In this document: positions 1-8,287 of the stretch, in pieces
How positions within the stretch are numbered: position 1 is the first letter of the stretch
How the letters are laid out: every line of letters begins with the position of its first letter
Source of the DNA: Marthasterias glacialis
Taxonomy: Eukaryota; Echinodermata; Asteroidea; Forcipulatida; Asteriidae
Length of the DNA stretch: 64,000 nt
Assembly: GCA_911728455.2 (NCBI GenBank)
Contig: OU452229.1
Span: 11,820,878-11,884,877 of the forward strand
Reading direction: 5' to 3'
Made by a program: the position numbers and the translations under genes
The notes under the pieces: generated by a model
The model's input: only the letters and a program-made list of their open reading frames with translations
What the model was told of the DNA's origin: nothing
Database searches by the model: none

Positions 1-59
1 GCCGACTTCTTTTTTCGGCGTTTTTTCGCTGGCTTCGGTCCAGCACATATGTAGTTGCC
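1..59. repeat. Partial satellite monomer at left edge
   Basis: This is the last 59 bp of a unit: GCCGACTTC, two T runs, the GCTGG/CCAGC dyad around TTCG, then CACATATGTAGTTGCC. It matches the tails of units such as the one ending at 1511, so the array continues leftward beyond the window. Confidence 0.95.
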
Positions 60-1147
60 TTGGCTATTGTTGACGTACACACAGCATGGCCGTATGCACT
101 GGACATCATCGGGGTGTCCTCACTCCGCGGTCCCTGGCATCCTCCCTGTTTATCCCAAACCCCCAAGACCGGCATTTTCGGAACGCCCATGAGCAAGGCT
201 TTCCAACAGTGTCAGACTTGTCAGTTTCCCGCCAATACTTTGGGAGATAGAGCCGTTGCTAAGTCTTGTTTTCATTCTGTTACAGCTTCGTGTACAAAAG
301 TGCCATTAGACAGGCGTTTGAAGCACATTCGGAGCAGCCCTGCTCCCTGGTGGTTTCAAGACGGAAGATGGCCCTGGCTGGCCGGGAAAACCAGATTTTC
401 GGATGCAGGACTATGGCAGCTACCTGCAGGTACAAGAAATTTCTCTCTAGCCCCTTTATTTCTGGGTTTATTGGCCGTGGTGCAGCCGACTTCTTTTTTC
501 GGCGTTTTTTCGCTGGCTTCGGTCCAGCACACATGTAGTTGCCTTGGCTATTGTTGACGTACACACAGCATGGCCGTGTTCACTGGACATCATCGGGGTG
601 TCCTCACTCCGCGGTCCCTGGCACCCTCCCTGTTTATCCCAAACCCCCAAGACCGGCATTTTCGGAAAGCCCATGAGCAGGGCTTTCCAACAGTGTCAGA
701 CTTGTCAGTTTCCCGCCAATACTTTGGGAGATACAGCCGTTGCTAAGTCTTGTTTTCATTCTGTTACAGCTTCGTGTACAAAAGTGCCATTAGACAGGCG
801 TTTGAAGCGCATTCGGAGCAGCCCTGCTCCCTGGTGGTTTCAAGACGGAAGATGGCCCTGGCTGGCCGGGAAAACCAGATTTTCGGATGCAAGACTATAG
901 CAGCTACCTACAGGTACAAGAAATTTCTCTCTAGCCCCATTATTTCTGGATTTATTGGCCGTGGCGCAGCCGACTACTTTTTGCGGCGTTTTTTTGCTGG
1001 CTTCGGACCAGCACACATGTAGTTGCCTTGGCTATTGTTGACGTACACACACCATGGCCGTATGCACTGGACATCATCGGGGTGTCCTCACTCCGCGGTC
1101 CCTGGCATCCTCCCTGTTTATCCCAAACCCCCAAGACCGGCATTTTC

Positions 1148-1172
1148 GGAAAGCCCATGAGCAGGGCTTTCC
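1148..1172. repeat. Perfect 9-bp inverted repeat (hairpin) in the monomer
   Basis: GGAAAGCCC, a 7-base spacer ATGAGCA, then GGGCTTTCC, which is the exact reverse complement of the first arm. The same element is at 664-688 and at matching positions in most units. The commonest change is at the eighth base of the left arm (C, A, T or G), costing one pair and leaving a 7-bp outer stem. In the units at 19,885 and 20,851 the right arm reads GGGCTTTTCG and the stem is weakened further. It could extrude as a cruciform or fold in a transcript; this is inferred from base pairing only. Confidence 0.85.
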
Positions 1173-1253
1173 AACAGTGTCAGACTTGTCAGTTTCCCGC
1201 CAATACTTTGGGAGATAGAGCCGTTGCTAAGTCTTGTTTTCATTCTGTTACAG

Positions 1254-1397
1254 CTTCGTGTACAAAAGTGCCATTAGACAGGCGTTTGAAGCGCATTCGG
1301 AGCAGCCCTGCTCCCTGGTGGTTTCAAGACGGAAGATGGCCCTGGTTGGCCGGGAAAACCAAATTTTCGAATGCAGGACTATGGCAGCTACCTGCAG
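1254..1397 (+). other. Exon-like segment flanked by acceptor-like and donor-like sites
   Basis: Upstream is GCTAAG (branch-point-like), then a T-rich tract CTTGTTTTCATTCTGTTACAG, which resembles a strong 3' splice site ending at 1253. Downstream, CAG followed by GTACAAG resembles a 5' splice site after 1397. The enclosed segment is 144 bases, exactly 48 codons. The arrangement recurs in most units, with GTAGAAG replacing GTACAAG in some (for example near 36,056 and 43,317). This is visible sequence only; splicing is not shown. It could reflect descent of the satellite from a gene fragment or be chance. No frame of the segment is kept open across units: one gains a TAA where TGTACAAAAG becomes TGTAAAAAAG, and another ends at the TAG of GACTATAG. 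Confidence 0.35.
1299..1314. repeat. 16-bp dyad GGAGCAGC / CCTGCTCC
   Basis: GGAGCAG, CC, CTGCTCC is a 7-bp inverted repeat with a 2-base centre. As a hairpin it would be a 6-bp stem with a 4-base loop. It lies inside the exon-like segment. Many units, common in the right half, carry CCCC instead of CCCT in the centre, which breaks one inner pair and keeps the outer six. Confidence 0.8.
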
Positions 1398-1400
1398 GTA
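1389..1400. repeat. 12-bp palindrome TACCTGCAGGTA, subtype-specific
   Basis: A perfect self-complementary 12-mer with a PstI core (CTGCAG). It is intact in the TATGGC-type units and broken to TACCTACAGGTA in the TATAGC-type units, so in the dimeric parts it is present and absent alternately. A further set of units (near 36,530; 40,402; 44,278; 47,098; 47,580; 49,518; 54,364; 56,781) has CCGGTA instead, which makes a different short palindrome, TACCGGTA. Confidence 0.85.
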
Positions 1401-1472
1401 CAAGAAATTTCTCTCTAGCCCCTTTATTTCTGGATTTATTGGCCGTGGTGCAGCCGACTTCTTTTTGCGGCG

Positions 1473-1478
1473 TTTTTT
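1473..1478. repeat. Variable T homopolymer near the monomer end
   Basis: There are six T here, seven in most other units, and eight to about ten in others (for example near 2,443; 31,291; 36,613; 40,486; 44,360; 49,111; 49,601; 53,957; 56,377). This run accounts for most units of 485-487 bp. Its length decides which reading frame continues into the next unit, which explains the few unusually long open frames such as 2202-2978, 48668-49510 and 62225-63067. Confidence 0.85.
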
Positions 1479-1479
1479 C

Positions 1480-1496
1480 GCTGGCTTCGGTCCAGC
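1480..1496 (+). repeat. GCTGG/CCAGC stem around a C-TTCG-G loop
   Basis: GCTGG, then CTTCGGT, then CCAGC. As RNA this is a 5-bp stem closed by a cUUCGg tetraloop with one bulged base. cUUCGg is a known extra-stable RNA tetraloop. It directly follows the T run, so on this strand the order (T run, then stem) is wrong for an intrinsic terminator. Units near 8,752 and 9,719 have GTGCAGC, which loses a pair; left-end units have GGACCAGC and keep the stem. Confidence 0.6.
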
Positions 1497-1995
1497 ACAT
1501 ATGTAGTTGCCTTGGCTATTGTTGACGTACACACAGCATGGCCGTATGCACTGGACATCATCGGGGTGTCCTCACTCCGCGGTCCCTGGCATCCTCCCTG
1601 TTTATCCCAAACCCCCAAGACTGGCATTTTCGGAAAGCTCATGAGCAGGGCTTTCCAACAGTGTCAGACTTGTCAGTTTCCCGCCAATACTTTGGGAGAT
1701 ACAGCCGTTGCTAAGTCTTGTTTTCATTCTGTTACAGCTTCGTGTACAAAAGTGCCATTAGACAGGCGTTTGAAGCGCATTCGGAGCAGCCCTGCTCCCT
1801 GGTGGTTTCAAGACGGAAGATGGCCCTGGCTGGCCGGGAAAACCAGATTTTCGGATGCAAGACTATAGCAGCTACCTACAGGTACAAGAAATTTCTCTCT
1901 AGCCCCAGTATTTCTGGATTTATTGGCCGTGGCGCAGCCGACTACTTTTTGCGGCGTTTTTTTGCTGGCTTCGGACCAGCACACATGTAGTTGCC

Positions 1996-2480
1996 TTGGC
2001 TATTGTTGACGTACACACACCATGGCCGTATGCACTGGACATCATCGGGGTGTCCTCACTCCGCGGTCCCTGGCATCCTCCCTGTTTATCCCAAACCCCC
2101 AAGACTGGCATTTTCGGAAAGCTCATGAGCAGGGCTTTCCAACAGTGTCAGACTTGTCAGTTTCCCGCCAATACTTTGGGAGATACAGCCGTTGCTAAGT
2201 CTTGTTTTCATTCTGTTACAGCTTCGTGTACAAAAGTGCCATTAGACAGGCGTTTGAAGCGCATTCGGAGCAGCCCTGCTCCCTGGTGGTTTCAAGACGG
2301 AAGATGGCCCTGGCTGGCCGGGAAAACCAGATTTTCGGATGCAAGACTATAGCAGCTACCTACAGGTACAAGAAATTTCTCTCTAGCCCCAGTATTTCTG
2401 GATTTATTGGCCGTGGCGCAGCCGACTACTTTTTGCGGCGTTTTTTTTGCTGGCTTCGGACCAGCACACATGTAGTTGCC
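1996..2480. repeat. Extra B-type monomer causing a dimer register slip (485 bp)
   Basis: This is the second of two consecutive TATAGC-type units (1512 and 1996), which breaks the A/B alternation. It differs from its left neighbour by one extra T in the terminal T run and a CACACC versus CACAGC start. It is best explained by unequal exchange offset by one unit. Confidence 0.8.
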
Positions 2481-5384
2481 TTGGCTATTGTTGACGTACA
2501 CACACCATGGCCGTATGCACTGGACATCATCGGGGTGTCCTCACTCCGCGGTCCCTGGCATCCTCCCTGTTTATCCCAAACCCCCAAGACCGGCATTTTC
2601 GGAAAGCCCATGAGCAGGGCTTTCCAACAGTGTCAGACTTGTCAGTTTCCCGCCAATACTTTGGGAGATAGAGCCGTTGCTAAGTCTTGTTTTCATTCTG
2701 TTACAGCTTCGTGTACAAAAGTGCCATTAGACAGGCGTTTGAAGCGCATTCGGAGCAGCCCTGCTCCCTGGTGGTTTCAAGACGGAAGATGGCCCTGGTT
2801 GGCCGGGAAAACCAAATTTTCCAATGCAGGACTATGGCAGCTACCTGCAGGTACAAGAAATTTCTCTCTAGCCCCTTTATTTCTGGATTTATTGGCCGTG
2901 GTGCAGCCGACTTCTTTTTGCGGCGTTTTTTCGCTGGCTTCGGTCCAGCACATATGTAGTTGCCTTGGCTATTGTTGACGTACACACAGCATGGCCGTAT
3001 GCACTGGACATCATCGGGGTGTCCTCACTCCGCGGTCCCTGGCATCCTCCCTGTTTATCCCAAACCCCCAAGACTGGCATTTTCGGAAAGCTCATGAGCA
3101 GGGCTTTCCAACAGTGTCAGACTTGTCAGTTTCCCGCCAATACTTTGGGAGATAGAGCCGTTGCTAAGTCTTGTTTTCATTCTGTTACAGCTTCGTGTAC
3201 AAAAGTGCCATTAGACAGGCGTTTGAAGCGCATTCGGAGCAGCCCTGCTCCCTGGTGGTTTCAAGACGGAAGATGGCCCTGGCTGGCCGGGAAAACCAGA
3301 TTTTCGGATGCAAGACTATAGCAGCTACCTACAGGTACAAGAAATTTCTCTCTAGCCCCAGTATTTCTGGATTTATTGGCCGTGGCGCAGCCGACTACTT
3401 TTTGCGGCGTTTTTTTGCTGGCTTCGGACCAGCACACATGTAGTTGCCTTGGCTATTGTTGACGTACACACACCATGGCCGTATGCACTGGACATCATCG
3501 GGGTGTCCTCACTCCGCGGTCCCTGGCATCCTCCCTGTTTATCCCAAACCCCCAAGACCGGCATTTTCGGAAAGCCCATGAGCAGGGCTTTCCAACAGTG
3601 TCAGACTTGTCAGTTTCCCGCCAATACTTTGGGAGATAGAGCCGTTGCTAAGTCTTGTTTTCATTCTGTTACAGCTTCGTGTACAAAAGTGCCATTAGAC
3701 AGGCGTTTGAAGCGCATTCGGAGCAGCCCTGCTCCCTGGTGGTTTCAAGACGGAAGATGGCCCTGGTTGGCCGGGAAAACCAAATTTTCCAATGCAGGAC
3801 TATGGCAGCTACCTGCAGGTACAAGAAATTTCTCTCTAGCCCCTTTATTTCTGGATTTATTGGCCGTGGTGCAGCCGACTTCTTTTTGCGGCGTTTTTTC
3901 GCTGGCTTCGGTCCAGCACATATGTAGTTGCCTTGGCTATTGTTGACGTACACACAGCATGGCCGTATGCACTGGACATCATCGGGGTGTCCTCACTCCG
4001 CGGTCCCTGGCATCCTCCCTGTTTATCCCAAACCCCCAAGACTGGCATTTTCGGAAAGCTCATGAGCAGGGCTTTCCAACAGTGTCAGACTTGTCAGTTT
4101 CCCGCCAATACTTTGGGAGATACAGCCGTTGCTAAGTCTTGTTTTCATTCTGTTACAGCTTCGTGTACAAAAGTGCCATTAGACAGGCGTTTGAAGCGCA
4201 TTCGGAGCAGCCCTGCTCCCTGGTGGTTTCAAGACGGAAGATGGCCCTGGCTGGCCGGGAAAACCAGATTTTCGGATGCAAGACTATAGCAGCTACCTAC
4301 AGGTACAAGAAATTTCTCTCTAGCCCCAGTATTTCTGGATTTATTGGCCGTGGCGCAGCCGACTACTTTTTGCGGCGTTTTTTTGCTGGCTTCGGACCAG
4401 CACACATGTAGTTGCCTTGGCTATTGTTGACGTACACACACCATGGCCGTATGCACTGGACATCATCGGGGTGTCCTCACTCCGCGGTCCCTGGCATCCT
4501 CCCTGTTTATCCCAAACCCCCAAGACCGGCATTTTCGGAAAGCCCATGAGCAGGGCTTTCCAACAGTGTCAGACTTGTCAGTTTCCCGCCAATACTTTGG
4601 GAGATAGAGCCGTTGCTAAGTCTTGTTTTCATTCTGTTACAGCTTCGTGTACAAAAGTGCCATTAGACAGGCGTTTGAAGCGCATTCGGAGCAGCCCTGC
4701 TCCCTGGTGGTTTCAAGACGGAAGATGGCCCTGGTTGGCCGGGAAAACCAAATTTTCCAATGCAGGACTATGGCAGCTACCTGCAGGTACAAGAAATTTC
4801 TCTCTAGCCCCTTTATTTCTGGATTTATTGGCCGTGGTGCAGCCGACTTCTTTTTGCGGCGTTTTTTCGCTGGCTTCGGTCCAGCACATATGTAGTTGCC
4901 TTGGCTATTGTTGACGTACACACAGCATGGCCGTATGCACTGGACATCATCGGGGTGTCCTCACTCCGCGGTCCCTGGCATCCTCCCTGTTTATCCCAAA
5001 CCCCCAAGACCGGCATTTTCGGAAAGCTCATGAGCAGGGCTTTCCAACAGTGTCAGACTTGTCAGTTTCCCGCCAATACTTTGGGAGATAGAGCCGTTGC
5101 TAAGTCTTGTTTTCATTCTGTTACAGCTTCGTGTACAAAAGTGCCATTAGACAGGCGTTTGAAGCGCATTCGGAGCAGCCCTGCTCCCTGGTGGTTTCAA
5201 GACGGAAGATGGCCCTGGCTGGCCGAGAAAACCAGATTTTCGGATGCAGGACTATGGCAGCTACCTACAGGTACAAGAAATTTCTCTCTAGCCCCATTAT
5301 TTCTGGATTTATTGGCCGTGGCGCTGCCGACTTCTATTTTCAGCGTTTTTTTGCTGGCTTCGGTCCAGCACACATGTAGTTACC

Positions 5385-8287
5385 TTGGCTATTGTTGACG
5401 TACACACAGCATGACCGTGTTCACTGGACATCATCGGGGTGTCCTCACTCCGCGGTCCCTGGCATCCTCCCTGTTTATCCCAAACCCCCAAGACCGGCAT
5501 TTTCGGAAAGCCCATGAGCAGGGCTTTCCAACAGTGTCAGACTTGTCAGTTTCCCGCCAATACGTTGGGAGATAGAGCCGTTGCTAAGTCTTGTTTTCAT
5601 TCTGTTACAGCTTCGTGTACAAAAGTGCCATTAGACAGGCGTTTGAAGCGCATTCGGAGCAGCCCTCCTGCCTGGTGGTTTCAAGACGGAAGATGGCCCT
5701 GGCTGGCCGGGAAAACCAGATTTTCGGATGCAAGACTATAGCAGCTACCTACAGGTACAAGAAATTTCTCTCTAGCCCCAGTATTTCTGGATTTATTGGC
5801 CGTGGCGCAGCCGACTACTTTTTGCGGCGTTTTTTTGCTGGCTTCGGTCCAGCACACATGTAGTTGCCTTGGCTATTGTTGACGTACACACAGCATGGCC
5901 GTATGCACTGGACATCATCGGGGTGTCCTCACTCCGCGGTCCCTGGCATCCTCCCTGTTTATCCCAAACCCCAAGACCGGCATTTTCGGAAAGCCCATGA
6001 GCAGGGCTTTCCAACAGTGTCAGACTTGTCAGTTTCCCGCCAATACTTTGAGAGATAGAGCCGTTGCTAAGTCTTGTTTTCATTCTGTTACAGCTTCGTG
6101 TAAAAAAGTGCCATTAGACAGGCGTTTGAAGCGCATTCGGAGCAGCCCTGCTCCCTGGTGGTTTCAAGACGGAAGATGGCCCTGGCTGGCCGGGAAAACC
6201 AAATTTTCGAATGCAGGACTATGGCAGCTACCTGCAGGTACAATAAATTTCTCTCTAGCCCCTTTATTTCTGGATTTATTGGCCGTGGTGCAGCCGACTT
6301 CTTTTTTCGGCGTTTTTTCGCTGGCTTCGGTCCAGCACACATGTAGTTGCCTTGGCTATTGTTGACGTACACACAGCATGGCCGTATGCACTGGACATCA
6401 TCGGGGTGTCCTCACTCCGCGGTCCCTGGCATCCTCCCTGTTTATCCCAAACCCCCAAGACCGGCATTTTCGGAAAGCTCATGAGCAGGGCTTTCCAACA
6501 GTGTCAGACTTGTCAGTTTCCCGCCAATACTTTGGGAGATAGAGCCGTTGCTAAGTCTTGTTTTCATTCTGTTACAGCTTCGTGTACAAAAGTGCCATTA
6601 GACAGGCGTTTGAAGCGCATTCGGAGCAGCCCTTCTCCCTGGTGGTTTCAAGACGGAAGAAGGCCCTGGATGGCCGGGGAAACCAGATTTTTGGATGCAG
6701 GACTATGGCAGCTACCTGCAGGTACACGAATTTTCTCTCTAGCCCCATTATTTCTGGATTTATTGGCCGTGGTGCAGCCGACTTCTTTTTGCGGCGTTTT
6801 TTCGCTGGCTTCGGTCCAGCACATACGTAGTTGCCTTGGCTATTGTTGACGTACACACAGCATGGCCGAATGCACTGGACATCATCGGGGTGTCCTCACT
6901 CCGCGGTCCCTGGCATCCTCCCTGTTTATCCCAAACCCCCAAGACCGGCATTTTCGGAAAGCCCATGAGCAGGGCTTTCCAACAGTGTCAGACTTGTCAG
7001 TTTCCCGCCAATACTTTGGGAGATAGAGCCGTTGCTAAGTCTTGTTTTCATTCTGTTATAGCTTCGTGTACAAAAGTGCCATAAGACAGGCGTTTGAAGC
7101 ACATTCGGAGCAGCCCTGCTCCCTGGTGGTTTCAAGACGGAAGATGGCCCTGGATGGCCAGGAAAACCAGATTTTCGGATGCAGGACTATGGCAGCTACC
7201 TGCAGGTACACGAATTTTCTCTCTAGCCCCATTATTTCTGGATTTATTGGCCGTGGTGCAGCCGACTTCTTTTTTCGGCGTTTTTTCGCTGGCTTCGGTC
7301 CAGCACATATGTAGTTGCCTTGGCTATTGTTGACGTACACACAGCATGGCCGAATGCACTGGACATCATCGGGGTGTCCTCACTCCGCGGTCCCTGGCAT
7401 CCTCCCTGTTTATCCCAAACCCCCAAGACCGGCATTTTCGGAAAGCACATGAGCAGGGCTTTCCAACAGTGTCAGACTTGTCAGTTTCCCGCCAATACTT
7501 TGGGAGATAGAGCCGTTGCTAAGTCTTGTTTTCATTCTGTTACAGCTTCGTGTAAAAAAGTGCCATTAGACAGGCGTTTGAAGCGCATTCGGAGCAGCCC
7601 TGCTCCCTGGTGGTTTCAAGACGGAAGATGGCCCTGGCTGGCCGGGAAAACCAGATTTTCGGATGCAGGACTATGGCAGCTACCTACAGGTACAAGAAAT
7701 TTCTCTCTAGCCCCAGTATTTCTGGATTTATTGGCCGTGGCGCAGCCGACTTCTATTTTCAGCGTTTTTTTGCTGGCTTCGGTCCAGCACACATGTAGTT
7801 GCCTTGGCTATTGTTGACGTACACACAGCATGGCCGTATGCACTGGACATCATCGGGGTGTCCTCACTCCGCGGTCCCTGGCATCCTCCCTGTTTATCCC
7901 AAACCCCCAAGACCGGCATTTTCGGAAAGCCCATGAGCAGGGCTTTCCAACAGTGTCAGACTTGTCAGTTTCCCGCCAATACTTTGGGAGATAGAGCCGT
8001 TGCTAAGTCTTGTTTTCATTGTGTTACAGCTTCGTGTACAAAAGTGCCATTAGACAGGCGTTTGAATTACATTCGGAGCAGCCCTGCTCCCTGGTGGTTT
8101 CAAGACGGAAGATGGCCTTGGCTGGCCGGGAAAACCAGATTTTCGGATGCAGGACTATGGCAGCTACCTGCAGGTACAATAAATTTCTCTCTAGCCCCAT
8201 TATTTCTGGATTTATTGGCCGTGGCGCTGCCGACTTCTTTTTTCAGCGTTTTTTTGCTGGCTTCGGTCCAGCACACATGTAGTTGCC
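5385..8287. repeat. Block 2: mixed monomers
   Basis: Units start at 5385, 5869, 6352, 6836, 7320 and 7804. The unit at 5869 is 483 bp (four C). Units at 6352 and 6836 share TACACGAATTTTC instead of TACAAGAAATTTC, and those at 6836 and 7320 share GCCGAATGCACTGG; these look like local variants. The unit at 6836 has CCATAAGAC where others have CCATTAGAC. There is no clear higher-order period here. Confidence 0.85.
6242..6247 (+). promoter_or_regulatory. AATAAA hexamer created by a subtype substitution
   Basis: In the common unit this site reads GGTACAAGAAATTT. Here a single G to T change gives GGTACAATAAATTT and so a canonical AATAAA. The same change is in many units between about 6 kb and 31 kb, for example near 8,179, 9,147, 10,597, 12,531, 13,982, 15,421, 18,807, 22,675, 23,160 and 27,406. 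A TTTATTGGCCGTGG stretch lies downstream. Whether it works as a poly(A) signal depends on transcription, which is not shown. Confidence 0.35.

Larger units (their letters stand above)
1028..1511. repeat. Reference satellite monomer (484 bp) with its landmarks
   Basis: I use this unit as the reference copy. Landmarks: a CATGGCCGTATGCACTGG motif near the start (GTGTTCACTGG in other subtypes); a SacII-type CCGCGG; a run of 5 C (4 in many units); a 9-bp-stem hairpin at 1148-1172; a splice-acceptor-like tract ending at 1253; a 16-bp dyad at 1299-1314; a 12-bp palindrome at 1389-1400 overlapping a donor-like site after 1397; a T run at 1473-1478; and a GCTGG/CCAGC stem around TTCG at 1480-1496. By my count it has 22 CpGs. 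It is the type with GACTATGGCAG then CTGCAGG. The other common type has GACTATAGCAG then CTACAGG, and a third has TATGGC with CTACAGG. Confidence 0.93.
60..5384. repeat. Block 1: alternating A/B monomers, 968-bp dimers
   Basis: Units start at 60, 544, 1028, 1512, 1996, 2481, 2965, 3449, 3933, 4417 and 4901. TATGGC/CTGCAGG units with a GACTTCTTTTT tail (60, 1028, 2481, 3449, 4417) alternate with TATAGC/CTACAGG units with a GACTACTTTTTGCGG tail (544, 1512, 1996, 2965, 3933). The 968-bp dimers 1028-1995, 2481-3448 and 3449-4416 are close to identical; small differences include GATAGAGCC versus GATACAGCC. The unit at 4901 is chimeric. It begins like the one at 3933, then takes a TATGGC/CTACAGG middle and a GACTTCTATTTTCAGCG tail not seen further left. 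Confidence 0.9.

Noticed and set aside
266-538. 90-codon plus-strand open frame through the exon-like segment
   Set aside because: It starts at TTG and is cut by TAA in all TGTAAAAAAGTG units. Its changes between units are not of a coding kind. Kept only as support for a possible gene-fragment origin.
60-557. 165-codon plus-strand open frame repeated in many units
   Set aside because: It begins at TTG, not ATG, is longer than the unit itself, and is closed in TATAGC-type units by the TAG of GACTATAG. It ends by running into the next unit. No sign of coding selection.
952-1158. 68-codon minus-strand ATG frame present in most units
   Set aside because: The most persistent frame, but its tail changes with every T-run change and its head with every C-run change, and I recognise no domain. 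Most likely a by-product of few stops in the unit.
1300-1345. RNA polymerase III B box at GGTTTCAAGAC
   Set aside because: It agrees with the B-box consensus at too few positions, and no A box lies upstream.
1480-1496. Intrinsic terminator
   Set aside because: The T run comes before the stem on this strand, and on the other strand the stem is followed by A, so the order is wrong on both.
1470-1500. CENP-B-box-like sequence around CTTCGGTCCAGCACA
   Set aside because: It matches TTCG and the central A, but lacks the CGGG half of the known core (TTCG, four bases, A, two bases, CGGG).
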